From NCBI GenBank assembly GCA_041396965.1, contig JAWKXN010000001.1, positions 1,488,001 to 1,552,000 on the forward strand: a stretch of DNA of 64,000 nt, given 5' to 3'. A program made the translations under genes and the position numbers. The DNA is from Rickettsiales bacterium. Lineage in GTDB: Bacteria; Pseudomonadota; Alphaproteobacteria; Rickettsiales; SXRF01. Below the pieces are notes generated by a model, which did not search any database, was not told the origin of the DNA, and saw only the letters and a program-made list of their open reading frames with translations. The stretch's first letter is position 1; each line of letters begins with the position of its first letter. Positions 53,968 to 63,446 of this stretch are shown piece after piece.

Positions 53968-54898
53968 CATCTTTTTTATATGCTTACCACTTACAATAGC
54001 CTACGCATTATGTGAATTAAGTGATAAATTCCACATAGCGGAGCTTGCCGTTCACTGGCGGATGCACTTTGCCGCTATTGCTCTAATTTTTACCATAATA
54101 TTTATATTCTCAAAAAATATAATGGTTAGCGTATGGCTTCTAGCGTTAACATTGGCACTTGGCATACCAGCCATGAAAACGCTTGAGTCAGCTAAACCGC
54201 CAAGAGGAAAAGAAATTACCAAAATAAAAATACTCCAATATAACATTCTGTATAATAATAAAAACTTTAGGGAAGATATTAAATGGATGGTAAAACAAAA
54301 AGCTGATATTATTATTCTGCAAGAAATCAACAGGGATAGAGCAACAGAATTAAGGCCATTAATAAAATATTATCCTTGGTCCAAGATAAAAATTAATAAA
54401 AACCGTGATGCTTTTGGTATGGCTATATTCAGTTCCCTGCCAGTAAATAGCTTTCGCTATATAAATATAAATGATGGCTGGAACAAATATAGCGTAACTG
54501 ATTTTTTTGTATCAGGGCAAAATATACGCATGTACGAACTGCATACTCCTCCGCCTATGTCAAAGGAGTTCTTTGAACAGAGAAACATTAATCTAGAGTT
54601 AATGGCTAAATTACTGGAAAAAGATAGATCTACCTACCGTATATTAATTGGCGATTTTAACTCTACAATATATTCACCATATCTACAAAATGTAATAAAA
54701 CGTGGATATATGAACCATTCCCAACAAGGGTTTAACTTATCTGGAACATGGCCTAAATTTATGCCATCACCATTTAGAATAGCCATAGACCATCTATTTA
54801 CCTCAAAACAGATTGAAATAGTCAAAAGAAGTGTATTACCATATGGAGATTCCGATCATCTTCCTGTACTTACTGAATTAAAAATATATAAGGAATAA
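53954..54898 (+). CDS. Endonuclease/exonuclease/phosphatase family membrane protein
   Basis: A 314-residue protein with three N-terminal membrane segments (about 1-20, 38-53, 57-72) and a C-terminal EEP domain: ILQYNILYNNKNF, IIILQEINRDR, YELHTPPPM, ILIGDFNSTIYSPYL and DSDHLPVLTEL, all five metal/catalytic segments. The domain faces the periplasm if topology is as in related proteins. Substrate (nucleic acid, lipid or sugar phosphate) unknown. Confidence 0.9.
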   Translation: MRIFSIFFICLPLTIAYALCELSDKFHIAELAVHWRMHFAAIALIFTIIFIFSKNIMVSVWLLALTLALGIPAMKTLESAKPPRGKEITKIKILQYNILYNNKNFREDIKWMVKQKADIIILQEINRDRATELRPLIKYYPWSKIKINKNRDAFGMAIFSSLPVNSFRYININDGWNKYSVTDFFVSGQNIRMYELHTPPPMSKEFFEQRNINLELMAKLLEKDRSTYRILIGDFNSTIYSPYLQNVIKRGYMNHSQQGFNLSGTWPKFMPSPFRIAIDHLFTSKQIEIVKRSVLPYGDSDHLPVLTELKIYKE

Positions 54899-54901
54899 AA
54901 G

Positions 54902-55615
54902 ATGCCTAGTAAAATGAGCAGGGATACCGCCCTTAAAATACATTATATACTGGATCAGCTAGTTCCACCAATAATACGTGACTGTAAATGGATTATGTCA
55001 TTTCCACTATGGGTAATGTTCCGTCACCGTTATAAATCATATCTTAACTTCAAAGAGATAGCATTTGATTTAAGCGAAGAGGAATTTCGTGGTTTTTACC
55101 GTATGGTAAGTGATACAGCTATAGAAAGAGATACCGATCTTAATAAAGCTTCAATAGACAAAATAATGATGCATACTAAAGGGGATAAAATACTTGATGT
55201 TGGCTGTGGTCGGGGATTTCTAGTAGATATATTAAGCAAAAATCACAACGATGTTTCAGGAGTTGACATCGTAATACCACCAGTAGTCAGAGAAAAATTT
55301 CCTAAAGTAAAATTCTTTGAGGATAATGTTGAGTCACTCCCTTTTGATGATAGTGAGTTTGATACTGTAATCTGCACTCATACTCTGGAGCATGTCCGTA
55401 ATATCCACTTAGCGATATCCGAACTAAGGCGTGTTAGCAAAAGACTAATTATAGTAGTTCCTCGCCAACGTCCTTATAAATTCACATTTGACCTACATCT
55501 TAATTTTTTCCCCTACAATTACTCACTGCTCTCGGTTATGGGAAAAATAAAAGGTGAGTCGCTTTGTGAGGATGCTGATGGTGATATTTTCTATATGGAA
55601 CAAAAATCATCATAA
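54902..55615 (+). CDS. Class I SAM-dependent methyltransferase
   Basis: A 237-residue enzyme with the Methyltransf_11 pattern ILDVGCGRGFLVDILSKN (motif I), DNVESLPFDDSEFDTVICTHTLEHV and LRRVSKRLIIVVPRQRP. Three bases follow the previous stop. Likely envelope-associated by its neighbours (EEP and a DUF2079 membrane protein). Substrate unknown. Confidence 0.9.
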   Translation: MPSKMSRDTALKIHYILDQLVPPIIRDCKWIMSFPLWVMFRHRYKSYLNFKEIAFDLSEEEFRGFYRMVSDTAIERDTDLNKASIDKIMMHTKGDKILDVGCGRGFLVDILSKNHNDVSGVDIVIPPVVREKFPKVKFFEDNVESLPFDDSEFDTVICTHTLEHVRNIHLAISELRRVSKRLIIVVPRQRPYKFTFDLHLNFFPYNYSLLSVMGKIKGESLCEDADGDIFYMEQKSS

Positions 55616-55622
55616 TAGCGAT

Positions 55623-57197
55623 ATGACCAAGCTGATAAAGCCAATTTACATATTACTCCTCCTAGTATTATTACAATCCACTCTCTCATACTGTTTTTTA
55701 CTCTCACATTTTTATGAGTTAAAAACATCAGGAGCCGATAGCGCTTCTTTTATCCAGCTATTTCATAATCTAGTTAACGGTTATGGGATGATTTCGTCCA
55801 CCTCTCCACCATATATATCTCAACATTGGTTTGGCTTTCATTTCTCACCAATACTTTATACTATAGCTCCTATATACTGGCTATTTCCATCGCCGAAAAC
55901 CTTGTTTTTATTACATACAATTCTCATATCATCTGCCACCATCCCTTTATTTTTTACTTGTAAAAAAATATTTAGCTCTAGCTGGCAATCACTTGTCATC
56001 TGTATATTCTACCTAATAAACCCTTTGATAATAAACGCGCAAATCTTTGATTTCCATGAAATGGCGTTTGCTCCTCTGTTCATTACAATTATCCTATGGT
56101 CAATTATTAATAATAACAAAATATGGTTTATAATATTCTGCTTTCTACTACTTACGATAAAAGAACATTATGGTCTTAGCGTATTTGGCGCTGGAATACT
56201 CTGGGCATATCATAATCGTGACATTAAATTTGGACTTAGCGCGTCACTAATTGGACTCGCCTCATTTTTAATAATAATAAAAATAATAATGCCTTATTTC
56301 CACCCAGATACCAGCCTTGCTATGTTAAATAGCAGTGCCAACACTAACTATTTCGGCTGGATATTTACCCCTTTCGCTGACCCAGAACTTCTTGGCAAAA
56401 GGTTGGTGGAATCCATATTTTATATATTCCTGATGATATATCCGCTATGGTTCCAGCCATTATTAGCGCCGTTATGGATGCTTCCGGCACTTGCTGATAT
56501 ATTTATCAATAGCGTATCAAATAATGATATGCTACGCCACCCTTCCGCTTATCACTCAGCACCGATAGTTCCCGTATTATTAATCGCTTACTGCGTTGTT
56601 ATAGCGAAACGTTATAATCAAATCACAAAAATAAAAAGGTGGGAATTCATCGCCGCGACTGCGCTAATGGTTGGTTTTTATTCATATAGCTTAACTTCTC
56701 TTCCTCACCTTCCAAATAACATATGGGAGCTTTCATCTATAAAGTCTGACTATTCACAAGGCGATAAAAAATCTATAAGTGATATAAATAATATTATTGG
56801 CGGTGACTCTATAATATCAGTCCAAGATAATATAATGCCACATATAGCGACCCGCCGTTATTTGTATATGTTCCCAAACGAGTCCGAGCAAACAGAGGAC
56901 TACATAATAATAAACACCCGCAATCCGTTCCTGAAACATTTTCATGCTTTTGGAACGCCATATGTGGAAGATGAGTTTATTACTTATCTAAATAAAATAC
57001 ACGAGCTTATAAATAATAGGCACTGGAAGATAAAATATTACAGCGATAATTGGTTATTACTTAAGAGAAATGATAAAAATGATACTGACGATGTTAGCGA
57101 TACCAATAATCAAGAAATAAAGAATCAATTAGAATCAGATCTAGAGCAGCTAAAAATAAAACAAGACAAGTTGGATAAAATCACAAAACGGAATTAA
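55623..57197 (+). CDS. DUF2079 integral membrane protein
   Basis: About 524 residues and ten or more membrane segments. FIQLFHNLVNGYGMISSTSPPYISQHWFGFHFSPILY with the family's HFSP motif is diagnostic of DUF2079, a GT-C-like group. A periplasmic domain and a charged C-terminal coiled coil follow. The ATG at 55623 avoids a long overlap with the methyltransferase gene. A glycosyl transfer role is possible. Confidence 0.88.
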   Translation: MTKLIKPIYILLLLVLLQSTLSYCFLLSHFYELKTSGADSASFIQLFHNLVNGYGMISSTSPPYISQHWFGFHFSPILYTIAPIYWLFPSPKTLFLLHTILISSATIPLFFTCKKIFSSSWQSLVICIFYLINPLIINAQIFDFHEMAFAPLFITIILWSIINNNKIWFIIFCFLLLTIKEHYGLSVFGAGILWAYHNRDIKFGLSASLIGLASFLIIIKIIMPYFHPDTSLAMLNSSANTNYFGWIFTPFADPELLGKRLVESIFYIFLMIYPLWFQPLLAPLWMLPALADIFINSVSNNDMLRHPSAYHSAPIVPVLLIAYCVVIAKRYNQITKIKRWEFIAATALMVGFYSYSLTSLPHLPNNIWELSSIKSDYSQGDKKSISDINNIIGGDSIISVQDNIMPHIATRRYLYMFPNESEQTEDYIIINTRNPFLKHFHAFGTPYVEDEFITYLNKIHELINNRHWKIKYYSDNWLLLKRNDKNDTDDVSDTNNQEIKNQLESDLEQLKIKQDKLDKITKRN

Positions 57198-57200
57198 AAA

Positions 57201-58592
57201 TCAAGCCACCTTCTCATCACTGGTGTTTATCCCTAGCAACTTAAGCTTACGATGCAAAGCGGAACGTTCCATACCAACAAAATTTGACGTTCTTGATATA
57301 TTACCACCAAAACGCTCAATCTGAGCTACTAAATATTGCTTCTCAAATAATTCCCTCGCCTCTCTTAGAGCCATTGACATAATATCAGCGTTAGTTTCTG
57401 GGCGAGCGAGCACTGGGTTAGACGTTAATATCTCCGGTGGCAACTCATCAGCGGATATAATCGCGCTCTTATCCTCTGTCATAATAAGTAGCCATTCCAT
57501 CATATTACGCAACTGCCGTACATTTCCCGGCCACGAATATGACTGCAACATAACAATAGCTTCTTGTGAAAGCGATCTAACCGACGCGCCAGATATTTCA
57601 GCGGCACGCCTGATAAAATAATCACATAATTCCGGTACATCCTCTCTCCTATCTTTAAGAGAAGGCATCCGCACAGGAACCACGTTAAGCCTGTAATATA
57701 AATCCTCACGAAATCTGCCGGACGCTATTTCATTTTCCAGAGTGTGATTACTAGCGGCGATAACCCTAACATCTATACCAACCTTATTTTTACCACCCTT
57801 ACGAGTAAAGCTTCCTTCCTGTAACACTCTGAGTATCTTAGCCTGCGCTTCCAGAGGTATCTCAGCTATCTCATCTATAAATAAAGTCCCATTGTGAGCC
57901 TTTTCAAAAACCCCTAGCCTTTCCGCTCCTCCTGTTGGATTTACATCCTCAACCCCAAAAAGCTCTGCCTCAGCTTTTTCCGTTGTAAGCCCCACACTAT
58001 TCATCACCACGAAATTGCCAGATTTCCTTGAGGATTTATCATGAATAATACGAGCGACCATCTCTTTACCAGTTCCCGGAGCGCCAGTTATCAACACACG
58101 ACTAGATGTAGAAGAAACTTTATCAACTACATTGCGCAACTGCTGCGCTGCCTGTGATTTACCATCAATCCTCATTTCAAACTTGCCACGCGTCTTAAGC
58201 TCGCTATTTTCCATACGTAGCTTAGCGTTCTCGAGCGCTCTTTCCACTACCAACAGAAGCCTATCTTCCTTAAACGGCTTTTCTATAAAGTCATAAGCAC
58301 CCATTTTTATGGACGAAACAGCGGTTTCAATATTTCCGTGTCCGCTTATCATAACCACTGGAATATGCGGATATTTTTTCTTCACCATCTCTAATATACC
58401 AAGCCCATCCAGCTCGCTACCTTGAAGCCATATATCAAGTATAATAGCGGAAGGAACCCGCTCAGCAATCGCCCTAAACGCTGAATCACTACTATGAGCG
58501 GTACGCGTACCATACTTAGCGTCCTTCAATATATCGGAAATGAGTTCACGAATATCTTTTTCATCATCAACAATAAGAATATCAGCGGTCAT
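57201..58592 (-). CDS. ntrX: Response regulator NtrX
   Basis: A 463-residue AAA+ response regulator. Receiver domain: VDDEKDIRELISDILKD and AIILDIWLQGSELDG with the phospho-Asp. Central domain: ITGAPGTGKEMVARIIHD (Walker A) and GTLFIDEIAEIPLEAQAKILRVLQ (Walker B). C-terminal Fis-type HTH: RFGGNISRTSNFVGMERSALHRKLKLLGI. The sigma-54-contact loop GAFTGA is absent; that region reads FGVEDVNPTGGAERLGVFEKA, as usual for NtrX. The ATG at 58592 is chosen over TTG 58598. It follows ntrY. Confidence 0.95.
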   Translation of the reverse strand: MTADILIVDDEKDIRELISDILKDAKYGTRTAHSSDSAFRAIAERVPSAIILDIWLQGSELDGLGILEMVKKKYPHIPVVMISGHGNIETAVSSIKMGAYDFIEKPFKEDRLLLVVERALENAKLRMENSELKTRGKFEMRIDGKSQAAQQLRNVVDKVSSTSSRVLITGAPGTGKEMVARIIHDKSSRKSGNFVVMNSVGLTTEKAEAELFGVEDVNPTGGAERLGVFEKAHNGTLFIDEIAEIPLEAQAKILRVLQEGSFTRKGGKNKVGIDVRVIAASNHTLENEIASGRFREDLYYRLNVVPVRMPSLKDRREDVPELCDYFIRRAAEISGASVRSLSQEAIVMLQSYSWPGNVRQLRNMMEWLLIMTEDKSAIISADELPPEILTSNPVLARPETNADIMSMALREARELFEKQYLVAQIERFGGNISRTSNFVGMERSALHRKLKLLGINTSDEKVA

Positions 58593-58689
58593 AAACAACT
58601 CAGGACTAGAAGTTATAGGCTAAAATTTAAAGATTAACAGCCAGAAAACATGAGGATTTTTACTACAACCAGCCTCGAGCACCCAGCCT

Positions 58690-60900
58690 TTATTTTGCGT
58701 CTTTTATATCACAGTGTTGCAAAAAAGAAAGCGTTACTTTTACACCATTTGGTTTAATATTTTCTATTTTTATCAACCCATTATGATCTTCGACTATTTT
58801 CTTAACTATAGAAAGACCAAGACCAGTTCCCTTCTTACGAGTAGTTACATAAGGCTCAAGAAGCTTCTCTGGAGAGTTTTCTTGCAAACCAATTCCATTA
58901 TCCTCAACAGTTATACTAATTACCCCATCATTATAATCAGCTCCAACCTTAACTACACCATTCTCACTAGACCACTCATCGCCATTTACATTATCATCAA
59001 TAGCCTCCACAGCGTTTTTAAGCAGATTAGTCATAACCTGCGTCATTTGCCGCTCATCACAATTCATGAATATATGCTCAGCGCTAAAGGAAAGTTGAAA
59101 ATCATAATTAGGACAAACAACCTTAGCCGAGAACACCGCTTTTTTTATTATAGTGATAATATCTTCTTTAGAAAAACTTGCTGTCGGCATTTTAGCGAAT
59201 GAAACAAATTCTTCTACCATCTTACCAATATCAGCAACATGCTTAGTTATAGTATCAGTATATTTTATAAAACTATCCTTATCCTCTTCTACAAATTTCA
59301 GATATTTACGCTTTATCCGCTCAGCTGAAAGCTGAATCGGGGTAAGCGGATTCTTAATTTCATGCGCTACACGACGCGCCACATCCGCCCATGCCGCGCT
59401 GCGTTGAGCGGCTATTAAAGGTGTGATGTCATCAAATGTTATTATAAATCCTTTAATATTACCCTCAATATGCTCAACAGTTACCCTCACATGCAAAGAA
59501 AGGGATTTTTTGTCACTATTTATAGTAATGGTACCTTCGGCTATATCCATCGGCTTATCTTCAGCCGCTAGCAAAAGCTCTTCCATTTCAGGAAAAAGAT
59601 TTACTATATGCTCACCATTTACGATATATTTTCCGACCATACTAAAAATAGACTCAGAGGAACGGTTATGTAGAGTAATTATTTTCTCACGATCCAAGGC
59701 GATAACACCAGCGGACACACCGGAAAGAACAGTCTCAATAAATATCCTACGTTCGTCAACACTACGGTTCGCCTCTATCAGATCCTTCCTCTGCGCATCC
59801 AATTGCTCGGTCATACGGTTAAAACTACGGCTTAAAGTCCCAAGCTCATCATTACCGATCTCCCCACTAATCCGCGCGCTAAAATCCCCACCTCTTACTC
59901 TTTCCGCCGCTTGAACCAGCTTTCTTATCGGACGAGTAAGCCTTGTGGCAAATACCATACCATACCAAGCGGAGCTAAGAAGCAGCAATAAAGCCATAGT
60001 AACGAACACTATAGAAAAGGTCATACTAAAACGATTAAGCTGCTTCTTTAGGCTTTCATACTCATTAACCGCCCCTTGCGTATTACGCATATGCTCTATT
60101 ACCTTGCTATCAATTAACCGACCCACCAGCAAGTATCCATACCTCAAAGACGGTATTTTTATAAGAGCCTGAACCTTATCATAATCAAACGCCAAAATTA
60201 CTACCTCACCACGCTCCGCCTTTTCCAAAGCATCTTGCGGAATAGTCTCAAAAGACAAAGAGAAACTGAACCTACTCTGCGCTATTATTTTGTTACGCTG
60301 TACTACTATAGCTTCCGTAAGCTCCCGAAGAGCCGCCTGTGTGGAAACCGCCCTATCAAAACTCTGTGGATTTGATATTACTAAACTCGCTATCTTATCC
60401 AAATCCCCTGCCATAGCTATAGCGTCCGCTCTAATATTTTCCTTGTGCTCCACAAGATAAGCCTCAGCTACTGCCTTTGACTCCTGAACAGTACGCTGCA
60501 CCCGTTCATTAAACCATGTTTGAATACCAATATTAAAAAATATAGCTGAAAAAATAGAAACTATGAGCGTTGGTATTATTGTAACCAAGCTGAACATAGC
60601 CACAATACGCTTTTGTAGCTTGTAATTAGCAGATCCTGATTTCAATGTCTTCCACAACCAGTAAATGCGTACAATTATGATAGATATGACAAAGGAAAAT
60701 AGAACAACATTAACAGTAAGCAATCTGATTATTCGCTTTGGTTTCATCCCGAAATCAGCGGAATCATCATCTATTATGCCATAAGTAACAGCAAGTGATA
60801 CGCACACAGAAACTATAGCGATAACTAATATATTACGCTTAAGCCAATGAGCAAAACTAGCTACAGAACTCCTAACCGATAATGTAGTATCATCTGTCAT
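58690..60900 (-). CDS. ntrY: Sensor histidine kinase NtrY
   Basis: A 736-residue membrane sensor. Four membrane segments, a periplasmic stretch of about 170 residues, HAMP (LTRPIRKLVQAAERVRGGDFSARI), PAS (VIALDREKIITLHNRSSESIF), HisKA (VARRVAHEIKNPLTPIQLSAERIKRKY, phospho-His) and HATPase (MTNLLKNAVEAI; VEDNGIGL; GTGLGLSIVKKIVEDHNG). Full length. It pairs with NtrX 98 bases downstream and controls nitrogen, redox or envelope functions in alphaproteobacteria. Confidence 0.96.
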   Translation of the reverse strand: MTDDTTLSVRSSVASFAHWLKRNILVIAIVSVCVSLAVTYGIIDDDSADFGMKPKRIIRLLTVNVVLFSFVISIIIVRIYWLWKTLKSGSANYKLQKRIVAMFSLVTIIPTLIVSIFSAIFFNIGIQTWFNERVQRTVQESKAVAEAYLVEHKENIRADAIAMAGDLDKIASLVISNPQSFDRAVSTQAALRELTEAIVVQRNKIIAQSRFSFSLSFETIPQDALEKAERGEVVILAFDYDKVQALIKIPSLRYGYLLVGRLIDSKVIEHMRNTQGAVNEYESLKKQLNRFSMTFSIVFVTMALLLLLSSAWYGMVFATRLTRPIRKLVQAAERVRGGDFSARISGEIGNDELGTLSRSFNRMTEQLDAQRKDLIEANRSVDERRIFIETVLSGVSAGVIALDREKIITLHNRSSESIFSMVGKYIVNGEHIVNLFPEMEELLLAAEDKPMDIAEGTITINSDKKSLSLHVRVTVEHIEGNIKGFIITFDDITPLIAAQRSAAWADVARRVAHEIKNPLTPIQLSAERIKRKYLKFVEEDKDSFIKYTDTITKHVADIGKMVEEFVSFAKMPTASFSKEDIITIIKKAVFSAKVVCPNYDFQLSFSAEHIFMNCDERQMTQVMTNLLKNAVEAIDDNVNGDEWSSENGVVKVGADYNDGVISITVEDNGIGLQENSPEKLLEPYVTTRKKGTGLGLSIVKKIVEDHNGLIKIENIKPNGVKVTLSFLQHCDIKDAK

Positions 60901-60974
60901 AAAATTGATAATTTATCCGTTATTTTAACTTGCCCTAAATCATAGTTTTATAACCAAGAATCTATAACACAAAA

Positions 60975-61256
60975 CTAAATACTAATCCCAAGCTCAACTA
61001 TCTTTTTACGCAACGTATTACGATTAATTCCCAGCACCTGCGCGGCCTTTAATTGATTTCCAGCGGTTTCTCTAAGTGTCATTTCTATGAGTGGACGCTC
61101 AAAAAGCGGTAACACCCGATAATAAAGCCCAGAAGGTGGCAACTCATCACCACGATGTGATAGAAAATAATTACGCAGATGCTCTTCTATACTTTTTTCC
61201 AGACCAGATGACTGCCTCCTTAATTTCCTATCGTCTATTTCTACGGTTTTTAGCAT
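60975..61256 (-). CDS. Stand-alone Fis-type domain resembling NtrC C-terminus
   Basis: A 93-residue protein. The final segment LYYRVLPLFERPLIEMTLRETAGNQLKAAQVLGINRNTLRKKIVELGI matches the C-terminal DNA-binding domain of NtrC closely, including the linker LEKSIEEHLRNYF. No receiver or AAA+ part exists: pyrG lies directly upstream. The position ahead of ntrY is that of ntrC in alphaproteobacteria. It could work as a Fis-like DNA-bending protein. ATG at 61256 chosen over TTG 61271. Confidence 0.88.
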   Translation of the reverse strand: MLKTVEIDDRKLRRQSSGLEKSIEEHLRNYFLSHRGDELPPSGLYYRVLPLFERPLIEMTLRETAGNQLKAAQVLGINRNTLRKKIVELGISI

Positions 61257-61274
61257 GTCATCACGACCCAATAA

Positions 61275-62930
61275 CTACGTCTTTTTCTGTTTTTTTGCCT
61301 CAGGCATAGCAGCCTTTACAAAAGAGGCAAAAAGCGGATGTGGCGCGAACGGTCTGGATTTCAACTCAGGGTGAAACTGAACACCAACAAACCAAGGGTG
61401 CTCTTTTATTTCCACTATTTCTGGCAAATGTCCTTCCGGTGAAAGTCCTGAAAATACCATACCTGATTTCTCAAATTGCTCACGATATTCTAAGTTAACC
61501 TCATACCTATGACGATGGCGCTCGCTTATCTTGTCACTACCATATACCTTACGAGCTAGACTTCCTTGCTTAAGCAAACAATCATATGCTCCAAGCCGCA
61601 TTGTCCCACCAAGATCACTATTTGCCGAACGAGTCTCTATCATTCCCCCACGTTGCCATTCTGTCATAAGACCAACTAGAGGTCCTCGTTCATCATTACC
61701 CTCATAACGGTTAAATTCCGTAGAAACAGCGTTTTCTATCCCAAGAACATTACGCGCGTACTCTATCACCGCAAGCTGCATACCAAAACATATTCCAAGA
61801 TATGGTTTTTTATTCACCCGAGCATAGGTAATAGCAGCCATTTTTCCACCAACACCTCTTTCACCAAAACCACCAGGAACCAATATCGCATCCACATCCG
61901 ACAAAGCTTTCCCAGCATCTTCCAGCTTAAAGCCAGAAGCATCAACCCAACGTATATTTACTTTTACTTGATTAGCTATTCCGGCGTGATCCAAAGCCTC
62001 ACAAAGCGACTTATAAACATCACCAATACCAGTATATTTGCCAACTATAGCGACCGTAACCTCACTTTTCGGATTATTTACCCTATCAAGAATATCATCC
62101 CATTTTTTAAGATTAGGTTCTTTTCCATTTTCTATCCCAAAGGTTTTAAGCACCTGAAGGTCAAAATGCTGTTCATTATAACAGCGCGGCACCTCATATA
62201 TTGACTCCACATCTTGCCCAACGATAACCGACTCTTCTTTTATATTACAAAATAGCGCTATCTTGCGTCGTTGCGCTATCGGAACTTCCCTCTCCGCCCG
62301 ACACAGCAATATATCCGGTTGAATACCAATAGTCCTAAGTTCCTTAACACTATGTTGAGTTGGCTTGGTTTTTAGTTCTTTAGCGGCTGCTATATAAGGT
62401 ATCAGGGTAAGGTGTATATACATAACCCTTTCCTGACCTAATTCCCAGCCAAGTTGTCTTATCGCCTCTAAAAATGGCAAGCCCTCTATATCACCAACAG
62501 TTCCACCAATCTCACACAGGACAAAATCCTCATCACTAGTATCTCGCAAAATAAATTCTTTTATTAAATCAGTAACATGTGGGATGACCTGCACAGTTCC
62601 ACCAAGATAATCCCCTCTACGTTCTTTAGAAAGCAGCATAGAGTAAATCTGTCCGGTACTGACCGAATCAGTCCTTCTCGCACTTACACCAGTAAAACGC
62701 TCATAATGCCCAAGATCCAGATCCGTCTCCGCGCCATCATCAGTCACGAAAACCTCACCATGCTGCGTTGGATTCATAGTTCCAGGATCCACATTAAGAT
62801 AAGGATCTAATTTACGCAGCCTTACCTTATAACCTCTCGCTTGTAACAAAGCACCAAGACTAGCTGAGGCAAGCCCCTTGCCTAAGGACGAAACAACACC
62901 CCCTGTTATAAATATAAAACGTGTCGGCAT
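61275..62930 (-). CDS. pyrG: CTP synthase
   Basis: A 551-residue enzyme. Synthetase domain: [73 protein letters not shown]. Glutaminase domain: [35 protein letters not shown] with the catalytic Cys, and [20 protein letters not shown]. Full length. It follows secG by 3 bases. Confidence 0.97.
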   Translation of the reverse strand: MPTRFIFITGGVVSSLGKGLASASLGALLQARGYKVRLRKLDPYLNVDPGTMNPTQHGEVFVTDDGAETDLDLGHYERFTGVSARRTDSVSTGQIYSMLLSKERRGDYLGGTVQVIPHVTDLIKEFILRDTSDEDFVLCEIGGTVGDIEGLPFLEAIRQLGWELGQERVMYIHLTLIPYIAAAKELKTKPTQHSVKELRTIGIQPDILLCRAEREVPIAQRRKIALFCNIKEESVIVGQDVESIYEVPRCYNEQHFDLQVLKTFGIENGKEPNLKKWDDILDRVNNPKSEVTVAIVGKYTGIGDVYKSLCEALDHAGIANQVKVNIRWVDASGFKLEDAGKALSDVDAILVPGGFGERGVGGKMAAITYARVNKKPYLGICFGMQLAVIEYARNVLGIENAVSTEFNRYEGNDERGPLVGLMTEWQRGGMIETRSANSDLGGTMRLGAYDCLLKQGSLARKVYGSDKISERHRHRYEVNLEYREQFEKSGMVFSGLSPEGHLPEIVEIKEHPWFVGVQFHPELKSRPFAPHPLFASFVKAAMPEAKKQKKT

Positions 62931-62933
62931 ATT

Positions 62934-63296
62934 TTACTCTGGCTTAGGTATTGCTGGAGCCACAGGTTTTTGTGTATCTTCCAAACTATTATTATCTTTA
63001 TCACTGCCCTTCTCTATTGCCGTCTTAACAGCTATCTCATCTACTATAGAGCTTGAGGACATACGACTCGCCATAGTCGCAAGAGCAAGGCTAGTGCACA
63101 TAAAAGCGACAGCAAGGAACGATGTGGTACGAGTCATAAAATTAGCGGTACCACGTCCGGTCATAAACTGATTACCGCCTCCACCACCGAGACCACCAAG
63201 ACCGCCTCCCTCTGAGCGTTGCAACAAAATAACTACTATCAGAAACAACACTAACACTGTGTGAGCGACTAATAATACCGTATATATACTTTCCAT
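62934..63296 (-). CDS. secG: Protein translocase subunit SecG
   Basis: A 120-residue protein with two membrane segments: VLLVAHTVLVLFLIVVILLQRSEGGGLGGLGGGGG and TRTTSFLAVAFMCTSLALA. The QRSEGGGLGG stretch and TARG-like TGRGTANFMTR are diagnostic. A C-terminal extension ends PVAPAIPKPE. It precedes pyrG in one unit. Confidence 0.95.
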   Translation of the reverse strand: MESIYTVLLVAHTVLVLFLIVVILLQRSEGGGLGGLGGGGGNQFMTGRGTANFMTRTTSFLAVAFMCTSLALATMASRMSSSSIVDEIAVKTAIEKGSDKDNNSLEDTQKPVAPAIPKPE

Positions 63297-63408
63297 TTTA
63301 TAGCCTCTTTACTTTATAACCTATTTACTAACATTACGCCTTACCAGCGCCATTTATTAAAACCATCACCGAAATTGGTGGTTTTGCACTGCATAGCGAG
63401 TGTTAAAA

Positions 63409-63435
63409 TTATTTTCAATATATTATTGAAAATAA
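63409..63435 (-). terminator. Terminator-like hairpin after tpiA
   Basis: TTATTTTCAATA (63409-63420) and TATTGAAAATAA (63424-63435) pair perfectly across a 3-base loop, 11 bases past the tpiA stop. In the tpiA direction a T-rich tract (TTTT) follows. The stem is AT-rich, so strength is uncertain. Confidence 0.6.
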
Positions 63436-63446
63436 AAAATATTATA

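Noticed and set aside
57201..58592. NtrC as identity of the response regulator
   Set aside because: GAFTGA is missing, the C-terminus matches NtrX, and ntrY is directly upstream.
58714..59914. Plus-strand frames opposite ntrY
   Set aside because: Complement of the kinase gene; codon pattern and motifs support only the minus strand.
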